Origin: Lewinella sp. LCG006
GTDB taxonomy: Bacteria; Bacteroidota; Bacteroidia; Chitinophagales; Saprospiraceae
Assembly: GCF_040784935.1 (NCBI RefSeq)
Contig: NZ_CP160680.1
Coordinates: 186,001 to 250,000 of the forward strand
Length of the DNA: 64,000 bases
Reading direction: 5' to 3'
Shown: one piece after another, positions 34,101-42,513 of the stretch
Layout of the letters: every line of letters begins with the position of its first letter
How positions within the stretch are numbered: the stretch's first letter is position 1
Program-made: the position numbers and the translations under genes
The notes under the pieces: model-generated
Seen by the model: only the letters and a program-made list of their open reading frames with translations
Told to the model about the DNA's origin: nothing
Databases searched by the model: none

Positions 34101-35048
34101 ATGAATAAAACAAATTTCACCGCTGAGCAAAACAAACTAACGGTCACAAGAACTTTTGATGCTCCCCTGGAACTCGTCTGGAGAGCCTGGACAGAAGCCG
34201 AACTACTAGATCAATGGTGGGCACCGAAACCCTGGCAATCCAAAACCAAATCAATGGCTTTTAAAGAAGGGGGCACTCGTCTTTATGCGATGATTGGGCC
34301 GGAAGGAGAAGAGCATTGGGGGATAACCACCTATACAAGTATTGCGCCCACTACTTCCTTCTCCGGCGAAGATGCTTTTTGTGACAGTGACGGTCTGATA
34401 AACGAAGAATTTCCAGTAGCCACCTTCGTCAATCAGTTTGTCGCCAACGAAAATCAAACTACCGTAAAGATCGAAACAGCATATGCCTCCGAAGAACAAT
34501 TGAAGCAAGTCATAGCAATGGGCATGAAGGAAGGTTTGAGTTTAGCTTTTGAACACCTGGATGAATTTATCAAACAAAAATTCAAATTGATGGGTGATTT
34601 GAAAACAGATGGCCAAGCCAGAGTAACTACTTATCTCAATTTTCCTGGAACAACGGAAAAAGCATTCACGTTTTACAAATCTGTCTTCAAAACAGAATTT
34701 TCAGGAAATGGCATTCAAAGGTTTGGCGACCTTCCTCAAGAACAAGGGCAAGCTCCCGTACCTGAAGATATCAAAAAAATGGTGCTGCATGCTGAACTCC
34801 CTATTCTAGGCGGCCATGTGCTAATGGCAACCGATGCTCCCAAAGAAATGGGGTTTACTTTAGAACAAGGCAACAATATGCACATCTGCCTCGAACCAGA
34901 TTCCCGCGAAGAAACTCAACGTTTATTTGATGCACTATCTGAAGGAGGAAAGATTATTATGCCTTTGGAAGACATGTTTTTTGGAGCTTTCTTCGGAAGT
35001 TGTACCGATCAATTTGGAATCAATTGGATGTTTAACTTTAAAATGTAA
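34101..35048 (+). CDS. SRPBCC (AHSA1) domain fused to a PhnB-type VOC domain
   Basis: 315 residues. Residues ~10-160 form an AHSA1/START-like SRPBCC domain (TRTFDAPLELVWRAWTEAEL, QWWAPKPW). Residues ~170-315 form a PhnB/3-demethylubiquinone methyltransferase-like VOC domain (VTTYLNFPGTTEKAFTFYKS, FGSCTDQFGINWMFN). In most genomes these are separate neighbouring genes behind an ArsR regulator; here they are one chain. Both bind hydrophobic or small ligands. Function otherwise unknown. Confidence 0.88.
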   Translation: MNKTNFTAEQNKLTVTRTFDAPLELVWRAWTEAELLDQWWAPKPWQSKTKSMAFKEGGTRLYAMIGPEGEEHWGITTYTSIAPTTSFSGEDAFCDSDGLINEEFPVATFVNQFVANENQTTVKIETAYASEEQLKQVIAMGMKEGLSLAFEHLDEFIKQKFKLMGDLKTDGQARVTTYLNFPGTTEKAFTFYKSVFKTEFSGNGIQRFGDLPQEQGQAPVPEDIKKMVLHAELPILGGHVLMATDAPKEMGFTLEQGNNMHICLEPDSREETQRLFDALSEGGKIIMPLEDMFFGAFFGSCTDQFGINWMFNFKM

Positions 35049-35054
35049 TAATAA

Positions 35055-35480
35055 ATGAAAACAACCACCATCATCATTCGTATTCTGGTAGGAGCACTAT
35101 TCGTTTTCGGAGCTGTTGCCTATTTTTTAAATCTGTTTCCTGCCCCGGAGTTGACAGGAGACATGAAAACCTTTAATGACGGTTTAGAAGCCTCCGGCTA
35201 TTTAGTACCACTTATCAAAGCCATCGAGTTGATTTGTGGAATTGCCTTTCTCACTGGGCGGTTTGTACCGTTGGCAGTAGTTGTCATTTTCCCAATTGTT
35301 GTAAATATTGTGGCTGTGCATATTTTCCTAGCTCCTGAAGGTTTAGCCGTTGCCCTGTTTCTTTTGTTCTCAACGCTATTTTTAGCTTATCGCAATAAGC
35401 ATCACTACGAAGGTCTATTCGTAATCAAATCTCTTCCCTCTCCCCATCATGCAAAAGACGGTAGTATTTCCCTCCCTTGA
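35055..35480 (+). CDS. DoxX-family membrane protein
   Basis: 141 residues with four membrane helices (about 6-27, 48-70, 74-95, 99-118). The charged KAIELICGIAFLTGRFVPLA segment fits DoxX/DoxD-like proteins. It is third in the ArsR operon, six bases after the SRPBCC-VOC gene. Its 3' end overlaps the convergent phosphoesterase gene by 56 bases. Confidence 0.82.
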   Translation: MKTTTIIIRILVGALFVFGAVAYFLNLFPAPELTGDMKTFNDGLEASGYLVPLIKAIELICGIAFLTGRFVPLAVVVIFPIVVNIVAVHIFLAPEGLAVALFLLFSTLFLAYRNKHHYEGLFVIKSLPSPHHAKDGSISLP

Positions 35481-36597
35481 TCAGCAGGCCTTCTGATGAT
35501 TTGTGGGGCCATTTTTTATGGTAATCCTTGGGGTGGCTGACGTCGATGCCGATCACTCGGCCGGCAAAGCTACGCTTGACTTTTGACTGGATGGTATGGC
35601 CTACTACCACTGCCTGGGCATTGTATTTATCCAGCGGTGCGTCCACTTGTTCCTGGGTCAGGTCTTCTCGGAAGTAGCCTCGGTACCAACAGATGCCAGT
35701 GTGGTTGGATAGCAACAGCTGCGCGGCATCCTTTTCTCTGGTAGGGAAATAAGGCAGGTAATAATTGGCCCGGTTGATGGCATTGATCTCGGATAAGCTC
35801 ACCTCAGTGGTGGCCAAATCCGGATGCAACCCGCCGTGTACAAAAAGGTGACCATTGATCAGCGCGATGGTATTCTTGCTGGCCATCCAGCGCCCCAAAA
35901 AGGAGTTGGCATCCAGCAAGTGGTGGATTTGCTTGCCCAAAATGGCGGCTACACCAAAGTACTTGGGCGAGTTGGATTCGAATTTGCCTTGCATGTTTTT
36001 CAACTCATGATTGCCTAACAAGTAATGCACTTTTCCGCCGTGTTTTGCGGCCTCCTGTTCTAGTCTGTAAATAAACCAAAGTACCTGGGTCGTAGAATAG
36101 CCCCGATCTACAAAATCACCGACCAGCACCAGATGCCCCTTACCAAATGTCCAGTGGAGATCAACATCAATCACCTGCTGGTGGATGAGAAAATCACGGA
36201 AGGTTCTGTAGCCACTCTCAATATCAGAAATAGCCAAAATGGGTTGATCGTCCTCAAAAATATCAGGTGGTATTTCGTGTTTTGCCTTGATGACCATATC
36301 AAAACTGCTACCATCCAACGGAAATGGACAAGTAAGCGAGAAAGTAGAATCCGCTGGATAAAGCTGCTGATCGACATAAAAACCCTCCTCTTTATTTCCC
36401 CTGATGTAATTGACGGACAGTGTCGTATCATTTTCATAAAAAAGGTAGGGGCCTTCCCCATCCAGGTTTCTCATCAAGGGATTATCACCGTAATGGACAG
36501 CGCCATTTTCTTTAAGGAGGATTACCACTCCGATAGCGAGTAGTACCAAAATCGTGAGTCCGATGTGTTTAAGGTAGCGTAAGATTCGTTTTTTCAT
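35425..36597 (-). CDS. Membrane-anchored PPP-type metallophosphoesterase
   Basis: 390 residues from ATG 36597, where a short basic stretch and one membrane helix (KHIGLTILVLLAIGVVILL) begin; the 69 codons upstream are GC-rich and lack any family features. Catalytic metal motifs of the PPP/bacterial PP2B-like phosphatases are visible: AISDIES (atypical GDxH position), VGDFVDRG, LLGNHEL and VVGHT. The first motif is DIE rather than GDIHG, so metal binding at that position may be altered. The catalytic domain probably faces the periplasm. Confidence 0.85.
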   Translation of the reverse strand: MKKRILRYLKHIGLTILVLLAIGVVILLKENGAVHYGDNPLMRNLDGEGPYLFYENDTTLSVNYIRGNKEEGFYVDQQLYPADSTFSLTCPFPLDGSSFDMVIKAKHEIPPDIFEDDQPILAISDIESGYRTFRDFLIHQQVIDVDLHWTFGKGHLVLVGDFVDRGYSTTQVLWFIYRLEQEAAKHGGKVHYLLGNHELKNMQGKFESNSPKYFGVAAILGKQIHHLLDANSFLGRWMASKNTIALINGHLFVHGGLHPDLATTEVSLSEINAINRANYYLPYFPTREKDAAQLLLSNHTGICWYRGYFREDLTQEQVDAPLDKYNAQAVVVGHTIQSKVKRSFAGRVIGIDVSHPKDYHKKWPHKSSEGLLIKGGKYYRLLHDGEREEI

Positions 36598-36922
36598 CGT
36601 GTTTTTTTTTTGATAGGTTGGTGTGCCAATCCTTGACACGGAGAGTGGACCTAATGGACAGGTTACCCTCCTCCGCTCTTCGGGCAGCCACCCTCGACGC
36701 TGCGCATTGGTGCCGCCAGCGGGACACATGGGCGGCCCGTGGCCCGAAAAATTCTCCCGGAGGCTTCCCAATAGCGGCAAGGTAAAGGCCGTCCGCATTA
36801 GCAACTAATCGCAGGGATGAACAAGTGTCTGGCCGTGATCCAAAATTCTAGCAGAGTGATGAAGTGACTTCGTCCCACATTTACGCAAGGTCGGCTACCG
36901 TTGCGGGGCGTTCATCAAATAG
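36598..36922. other. Intergenic region, GC-rich then AT-rich
   Basis: Divergent spacer between the phosphoesterase and the histidine kinase. The middle (36640-36800) is G/C-rich and open in one minus frame but has no recognised product. Confidence 0.4.
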
Positions 36923-36954
36923 TTTGTGAGGGAAATTATATCCGGCTACATTTG
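36923..36954 (+). promoter_or_regulatory. Consensus Bacteroidota promoter, near-leaderless
   Basis: -33 box TTTG (36923-36926), 20-base spacer, -7 box TACATTTG (36947-36954), an exact TTTG-N20-TAnnTTTG match. The expected transcription start falls at or within a few bases of the kinase ATG (36958), so the mRNA should be leaderless or nearly so. Confidence 0.8.
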
Positions 36955-36957
36955 AGT

Positions 36958-38121
36958 ATGACTACAGCAATAGAAAACTATAATCGACCACTGGTCGGGC
37001 TCGGGCTTTCCTTTCTCCTAATGGTCAGTTCGTTAATACTAATGGAGTTTGGCATCGAATCGGGGCTACTTTTTATGATGACTGCGATTGCCAACTTACT
37101 GTACTTAACCATAGTTTGGTTCATCAATAAAAGAGCAAACAGGGTGATTACACCGTCGTGGCGGCAAAAAGAGATCCGGGTAGCGGTGCTTATACTTGGT
37201 GCTTTGTTTTTGATTGGCGCTATAGAATCTTATTTCCACGCTATCATTTTTGTAATAATTTTTGTCGAGTTACTTTTCTTCCTATTTGTATTTGGGTACG
37301 ATCAGTTTACCCAAACCACCAATGCAACACCTGGTGTAATGGAGAACGAAAAATCGCGGTTCTCTCCCTGGATGTATTGGCTGTTTATTATAGGAAATGG
37401 CCTCCTATTGATCATTGGAGAAGATTACTTTACGGATAAAGACCAATTCGGCGTTGCCATCCTCTTGTACTTCTGTTCGCTGTTTTTTCTATTTACGCGA
37501 TGGTTTTTCAAACAGGCAAGGTTCCTTCTTAATTTAAAAACAGAAAAGAACAGAACCGAGCTACAGCATCTCCAAAGCCAGGTCAACCCGCACTTCTTTT
37601 TCAACATGCTCAACAACCTGTACGGCTTGGTAGACAAAGACACAAAAAAGGCCCAGCAACTTATTCTAAAGCTGTCGGACATGATGCGTTACAGTATTTA
37701 TGATGGTCAAAAAGAGCGCGTCTCGCTCGCCGAAGAAGTCGACTACTTGAGGAATTACCTCGACCTCCATCAGATGCGTTATCATAAGAAAATTGACCTA
37801 AAATTTGAGACGGAGATTGAAGACGATCAACTCCAACTTATGCCACTCCTGTTTATCATTTTAGTGGAGAATGCCTTCAAACACGGCGTCGAAAATCTCC
37901 GGGCAAATGCCTACGTACACCTGAGTCTTAAAGCCACGGCCAACAGCATAGCTTTCAGCGTAGAAAACAACTTTGATGAAGAAGAGGTAAGCACTCCAAC
38001 AGGCTTGGGTCTACGCAACCTCAAAAGGAGGCTAGAGCTGGTTTATCCAAAAAAGCATAACTTATCCACGCTAAAAACCGCCAATACCTACCGTGCAGTA
38101 TTAACTATTGACCAACTATGA
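36958..38121 (+). CDS. LytS-type sensor histidine kinase
   Basis: 387 residues from ATG 36958, set by the promoter. About six membrane helices in the first ~190 residues form a 5TM/7TM-type sensor with no extracellular domain. The kinase part contains LQSQVNPHFFFNMLNNLYGL, with the phospho-accepting His in the NPHFFFN motif, followed by a HATPase (FIILVENAFKHGVEN, GLGLRNLKRRLELVY). It phosphorylates the response regulator encoded next, with which it overlaps by four bases (ATGA). Confidence 0.93.
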   Translation: MTTAIENYNRPLVGLGLSFLLMVSSLILMEFGIESGLLFMMTAIANLLYLTIVWFINKRANRVITPSWRQKEIRVAVLILGALFLIGAIESYFHAIIFVIIFVELLFFLFVFGYDQFTQTTNATPGVMENEKSRFSPWMYWLFIIGNGLLLIIGEDYFTDKDQFGVAILLYFCSLFFLFTRWFFKQARFLLNLKTEKNRTELQHLQSQVNPHFFFNMLNNLYGLVDKDTKKAQQLILKLSDMMRYSIYDGQKERVSLAEEVDYLRNYLDLHQMRYHKKIDLKFETEIEDDQLQLMPLLFIILVENAFKHGVENLRANAYVHLSLKATANSIAFSVENNFDEEEVSTPTGLGLRNLKRRLELVYPKKHNLSTLKTANTYRAVLTIDQL

Positions 38122-38813
38122 TCAAGTACCTCATTGTAGATGACGAACACATTGCTCATGATATCATCAAGGGGTATTGTGATATGTTGCCTCATCTGGA
38201 ACTTGTCAAAAATTGTTACGATGCTATCGAAGCGTTGGAATGCCTGCGGCAGCAACCTGTTGACCTCATCTTTCTCGACCTCAACATGCCCAAGCTAAAG
38301 GGGTTTGATTTTCTACGTACCCTGGCGGCACCACCCAAAATTATTGTGACGACAGCCTATCAAGAGTTCGCCCTCGAAGGCTTCGAACTCAACGTGGTCG
38401 ACTATCTGCTGAAGCCTTTTAGTTTTGAACGTTTCTTGAAAGCCTTGAATAAGGTCGTCAATACTACGCCCACTGGTCCCCCTACCCTGGCATCAAAAAC
38501 CGCTGTCGGAAACAGCATCTTTTTGCGTAGCAATAAGACCTACCTGCAGGTTAACCTCAGCGACATTCTCTATTTGGAAGCCTCCGGTAACTATACTAAA
38601 ATCATTACCACAGCAAACACCATCTCCGTCCGTCAGAAAATATCGGAATTACTGACCAGCCTCCAATTTGAACAACTCGTCCAGGTACACAAGTCATTTG
38701 CGGTCGCTAAAAACAGGATCAATAGCATTGAAGGGAACCGCATTTTTATCCAGGATTTCGAAATCCCCATTGGCAAGATCTACAAGATGAATGTGGATAG
38801 GATGTTGGAGTGA
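38118..38813 (+). CDS. LytTR-family response regulator
   Basis: 231 residues. The receiver domain has D8, D9 and the phospho-acceptor D54 (LIFLDLNMPKLKGF), then T/A and K positions (VTTAY, LLKPF). A LytTR DNA-binding domain occupies ~130-230 (IFLRSNKTYLQVNLSDILYLEASGNYTKI...FVAVHKSFAV pattern). It is co-transcribed with the kinase and targets are not visible. The downstream palindromes at 38875-39080 are too symmetrical to be LytTR direct repeats. Confidence 0.93.
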   Translation: MIKYLIVDDEHIAHDIIKGYCDMLPHLELVKNCYDAIEALECLRQQPVDLIFLDLNMPKLKGFDFLRTLAAPPKIIVTTAYQEFALEGFELNVVDYLLKPFSFERFLKALNKVVNTTPTGPPTLASKTAVGNSIFLRSNKTYLQVNLSDILYLEASGNYTKIITTANTISVRQKISELLTSLQFEQLVQVHKSFAVAKNRINSIEGNRIFIQDFEIPIGKIYKMNVDRMLE

Positions 38814-38874
38814 GGGAACCTGAGATAATTTGCGCGGGCTTCCGTCCTACGGTTGGGGCATATTTATGTGTTTT

Positions 38875-39080
38875 GACCTCGGAGAGGTCGTAAATTGGTA
38901 GAACCATGTTTATTGGAGTTAAACCGACCTCGGGAGAGGTCGAATATTAATCCACATTGGCTGATGGGGCAGAAAGCATCAAAAAGGAGGAGAATGATAT
39001 ATTCTTAATATACGACCTCTCCCGAGGTCGTTTCATCGGTTGCCTATTACTTTCTTCCAATATTTCACCTCTCCGAGGTG
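38875..39080. repeat. Nested palindromic repeats (GACCTC...GAGGTC, REP-like)
   Basis: Four palindromes: GACCTCGGAGAGGTC (38875-38889), GACCTCGGGAGAGGTC (38926-38941), GACCTCTCCCGAGGTC (39014-39029) and CACCTCTCCGAGGTG (39066-39080). Copies 2 and 3 are exact reverse complements; copies 1 and 4 nearly so. The whole therefore forms a nested inverted arrangement. It lies in ~500 bases without a gene (38814-39318). Confidence 0.8.
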
Positions 39081-39318
39081 TTTTTCGTCGGTGCGCTCTT
39101 GTTTTTTTTGAGAAGGATTCCAAACGTAGGGCTTCAATCCGCACTTGGAGCACATTTAAACGAGTCTACTCGTAGTAAAACCCAGTGCGTACTGAAGCCC
39201 GCGAAACCTGATTTACAGCGCATGTTAGTTTCCGAACTATCCCACTGATCTTCCGACCAGCAGCTCGATCATGACTGGTAGCTGGCTACGCCGATGATAT
39301 GGCAGTGTCAACCCCATC

Positions 39319-40905
39319 CTACTTCATCACCTTGTCCAGCACATTCACCCCGGTCATCGCCGTGGCGGTGAGTACACCCGAAAAGAGCGCTTCTCCTACC
39401 CCGGCGGTCACAATATCTTGCCCCGTGAGGTAGAAGTTCTTGATGGGTGTGCGGGGTTGAAGAAAACGTTGTCGGAAACGCTGAGGGCTGTGATCCAGGC
39501 CGTAGATTTCTCCCTTGTCGTAATTGACAAAATGCTGGGTCGTCAGTGGTGTCGACAGTTCGTAGCAATCTACTTTGCCTTCCACTTGCGGCATTTGTTC
39601 GTACAATTCCGCTAACAGGCGCTGGGCTATCCGTTCTTTGAAGGCTTCGTAATCTTCGCCCCTTTTCATCCAACGGCTGCCTTCCCAATTGGCGAAAGCT
39701 TCGTAAGGAACGAGCGTGATAATATCAATCGTACTGCGCCCCGGGTAGCGACGATTCCAATCCGGATCTTTGGCCGAAGGAAAGGAAACATACACTACAG
39801 GAAAAGGCTGATCCAAATCTGCCAAATAGCGATCCACACAAGCATCGTGATCAAGGTCGCCGGGATAGATCCAGAGGTTGGTCTTGGGCAATTGGAGTTC
39901 CTCGGGGCTGCCGTGCAAGCCAATGTACAGACAAGCGTGAGCCACGGAACGTTCCACCTTTTGCAGAGGCTCCAACAATTGGTGCTCCTTCACCACGGCG
40001 GCGGGCAAGAGTTTATGATACGTCGTCATCACCCCCGCGCCGCTGACGATGCGATTGGCGGTGAGCACCTTGCCGTCGGCCATGCGCACACCGGTGGCCG
40101 TATTACCTTCTATCACTATTTCCGCGACCTCAGCACTCACAAGAATCGTTCCACCAGCAGCTTCGATGACCGGATCGATAGTCTCCACAATCTGCGAGGA
40201 GCCACCCACGGGAAAGCTACCGCCGCCGAAGTAATGTCGCGCCACCGAGGCGTGAATCACAAAACTGCTTTTCTTGGGTGGCAAACCATAATCACCATAC
40301 TGCCCACTGAGCACGCGGATGAGTTCTTCATTATCAGTGAGGGAACGTAAAACCTCGTAGGTCGTCTGGTCGGAAAATTTATGAAATGGTCCGCGCAAAA
40401 AACGCCCCGACAGCTTGCTTAAGAATCGTGGCAGGGCCTTGTCCATATAAAACCACCTACTGGTCTTATTGGCTTCAAACACCAGGTCGACGTATCTTTC
40501 GATAGCGGCTGTTTCCTCCGGAAAGTAGGCAGAGAGTTGTGCCGTAAAGTTTTTCACCCCTTTAACCAAGTCGTAGTGCCGGTCGCCCAGTATGATGCGG
40601 TCGTACACTTCACCCATGTCGGCCCACTGCAATTGGTCGTTGCTGATATAGTCAAACAAACGCTTGATCACACTGTTGGGCCGCTGTACCTCTCCGATGT
40701 AGTGAATTCCCACATCCCACTCGTACCCCCTACGCTTGAAGACGTGCGTAAACCCACCGGGAGTGTAGTGTCGCTCCAACACCAGCACCCGCTGCCCTTC
40801 TTTGGCCAGAATAGCCGCCGTCGTTAAGCTCCCCATCCCGGAACCGATGAGGATGGTATCGTAATAGTCGGCGAGTTCGTGGCGCTTTTTGTAGGATTGG
40901 ATCAT
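39319..40905 (-). CDS. FAD-dependent phytoene-dehydrogenase/RetSat-type oxidoreductase
   Basis: 528 residues. The N-terminal dinucleotide fold DTILIGSGMGSLTTAAIL is followed by VLVLERHYTPGGFTHVFKRR, typical of carotenoid desaturases/isomerases and all-trans-retinol 13,14-reductase (RetSat). A C-terminal FAD segment NFYLTGQDIVTAGVGEAL is present. The likely substrate is a carotenoid or other polyene lipid; no carotenoid genes flank it. Soluble or membrane-associated. Start ATG 40905. Confidence 0.88.
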   Translation of the reverse strand: MIQSYKKRHELADYYDTILIGSGMGSLTTAAILAKEGQRVLVLERHYTPGGFTHVFKRRGYEWDVGIHYIGEVQRPNSVIKRLFDYISNDQLQWADMGEVYDRIILGDRHYDLVKGVKNFTAQLSAYFPEETAAIERYVDLVFEANKTSRWFYMDKALPRFLSKLSGRFLRGPFHKFSDQTTYEVLRSLTDNEELIRVLSGQYGDYGLPPKKSSFVIHASVARHYFGGGSFPVGGSSQIVETIDPVIEAAGGTILVSAEVAEIVIEGNTATGVRMADGKVLTANRIVSGAGVMTTYHKLLPAAVVKEHQLLEPLQKVERSVAHACLYIGLHGSPEELQLPKTNLWIYPGDLDHDACVDRYLADLDQPFPVVYVSFPSAKDPDWNRRYPGRSTIDIITLVPYEAFANWEGSRWMKRGEDYEAFKERIAQRLLAELYEQMPQVEGKVDCYELSTPLTTQHFVNYDKGEIYGLDHSPQRFRQRFLQPRTPIKNFYLTGQDIVTAGVGEALFSGVLTATAMTGVNVLDKVMK

Positions 40906-40998
40906 TTTGGTTGGATGCTTTGCTGCTTTGCTGGTTGGATGGTTGGATGGTTTGTTTGTTGGACAAAAAAATCCTAACCATCCAACTATCCAATAATC
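40906..40998. repeat. GGTTGGAT low-complexity inverted repeat
   Basis: Runs of ggttggatgg on the plus strand (40909-40963) and their complement (ccatccaactatcc, 40978-40991) can pair. It separates the two minus-strand genes and resembles tracts elsewhere in this window. Confidence 0.55.
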
Positions 40999-42471
40999 CT
41001 AGTACTCCTTCACCACCTTGCATGACTGTAACAATCGTCCGGTGCCTTGCTCGTACACGGTTACGAAATAGACGCCACTGGGGAGGCCCGCCAAATCGAA
41101 GGTCAATTGCTCCGATTCAGCCTTTTTAGTTGCTAGTTCCCGACCCGTAATATCATTTAGGGAGACGGTAACAGCCGTAGGGTTTTCGCCGATGGTGATC
41201 TGTACCAGACCACTCGTGGGGTTGGGGTAAACAGACAGCGAGGGTGTTTCTTCTAAAACTGCCGTCGACGTTGGCTGCTCATCTTTGTAGACGCGTACCC
41301 AGTCGACCTCCACGGTATGTGGGTAGAGGCTGTTATCAGGTGTACCGCCCCAAGCACCTCCTACCGCGTGGTTGAGGATGATAAAGAAGGGCTGATCAAA
41401 AGGCCACTGGGCCTCGCTATCGCCAATGGAGGATTTTTTGACCCTCATGTAGGTTTCGCCATCAACGCTGAAGCTCATCTCCTCCGTGTCCCATACCAGA
41501 CCGTAGGTATGAAAACCAGTATCGTAATCATCGATCTGGTAAGTGCCCGTAATTTGGGTACCAATGGTGTGATTGTAAGCCTGGGTATGGATGGCGGCGC
41601 CGAGGTTATTGAAATCCTGACCGTGCTCCATGATGTCGATCTCGCCGCAACGGGGCCAGCCGATGCCTGGTTCGAAGATATTTTCGCCCAGCATCCAGAA
41701 AGCAGGCCAGGTACCTGGACCGCGGGGCAGCTTCATACTGGCTTCGATCTTTCCGTACTGAAACGTGATCTTGCCCAAGGTTTCGATCTTACCCGAGGTA
41801 TAGTTGCGGGTGGCAGGTGCGTTCATCGCGGGGCCCTGCCCCGTGTAGGTTTCCTGACGGGCGATCAGCTTGAGCGTACCGTCCGAGACAACGATGTTCT
41901 CCGGTCGAGGGGTATAAAACTGTAGTTCACCATTGTCGGGGTTGCCGTGATGAACTTTTGACCAATAGTTCTCATCAACAGCATTACCGTTGAATTCGTC
42001 AGCCCAATCTAATACCCAGTTGGGTTCATAAATTTCTTCTTCCGAAAGGACAAAAAAATCGAGGTTGCAGACGCCTGTAACTCCCCGACCTACCAGAAAG
42101 AGATCATGCGTACCCGTCACCGCATCGATCCCTGTGAGCTGTGCTTCAAACACCGTCCAGTCAAGGGTATTTTGCGGATAAAAAGTACCGATGATTGGTC
42201 CATTAAGGGCATCCAGGCGAATTTCTACGCTCCCGCCATTGTTGCCTTTAGCGGTTTGGAAAGTGATGCTGTTATAGCCACCATCAAAACTGATCGCCGT
42301 GTATTGCAGCCAGTCGCCATCGTCAAAATAGCCGATGTTTGTACCGCCATTTTCCAGTTCTATGCCTTGCATGGCAGCATAATCTTCGGCTTCTACCTGC
42401 ACGGGCGTTGCGCTGAGTACCATTGGTAAAAGGAGAGCCAGGAATACGAGAAATCGATAATTGTTTTTCAT
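40999..42471 (-). CDS. Secreted GH16 beta-glucanase with CBM6 and T9SS type A sorting domain
   Basis: 490 residues: signal peptide (1-20); CBM6-like carbohydrate-binding domain (~25-145, VEAEDYAAMQGIELENGGTN, IGYFDDGDWLQY); GH16 catalytic domain (~155-395) with nucleophile/acid motif E277-I-D279-I-M-E282; and a C-terminal T9SS type A domain (LSVYPNPTSGLVQI...GVYFVTVY). It should hydrolyse beta-1,3- or mixed-linked glucans (laminarin) outside the cell. It is just downstream of a TonB-dependent receptor gene on the same strand (42 bases), though without a SusD homologue, so it is not a canonical polysaccharide utilisation locus. Confidence 0.94.
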   Translation of the reverse strand: MKNNYRFLVFLALLLPMVLSATPVQVEAEDYAAMQGIELENGGTNIGYFDDGDWLQYTAISFDGGYNSITFQTAKGNNGGSVEIRLDALNGPIIGTFYPQNTLDWTVFEAQLTGIDAVTGTHDLFLVGRGVTGVCNLDFFVLSEEEIYEPNWVLDWADEFNGNAVDENYWSKVHHGNPDNGELQFYTPRPENIVVSDGTLKLIARQETYTGQGPAMNAPATRNYTSGKIETLGKITFQYGKIEASMKLPRGPGTWPAFWMLGENIFEPGIGWPRCGEIDIMEHGQDFNNLGAAIHTQAYNHTIGTQITGTYQIDDYDTGFHTYGLVWDTEEMSFSVDGETYMRVKKSSIGDSEAQWPFDQPFFIILNHAVGGAWGGTPDNSLYPHTVEVDWVRVYKDEQPTSTAVLEETPSLSVYPNPTSGLVQITIGENPTAVTVSLNDITGRELATKKAESEQLTFDLAGLPSGVYFVTVYEQGTGRLLQSCKVVKEY

Positions 42472-42513
42472 TTTAAAGTTTACTAGTAGAGTTGTTCTTG
42501 CAGAACAACTCTG

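Noticed and set aside
36598-36804. 69-residue N-terminal extension of the metallophosphoesterase
   Set aside because: It is GC-rich, proline/arginine-rich and precedes a clear membrane-anchor start at 36597; the extension is not family-like.
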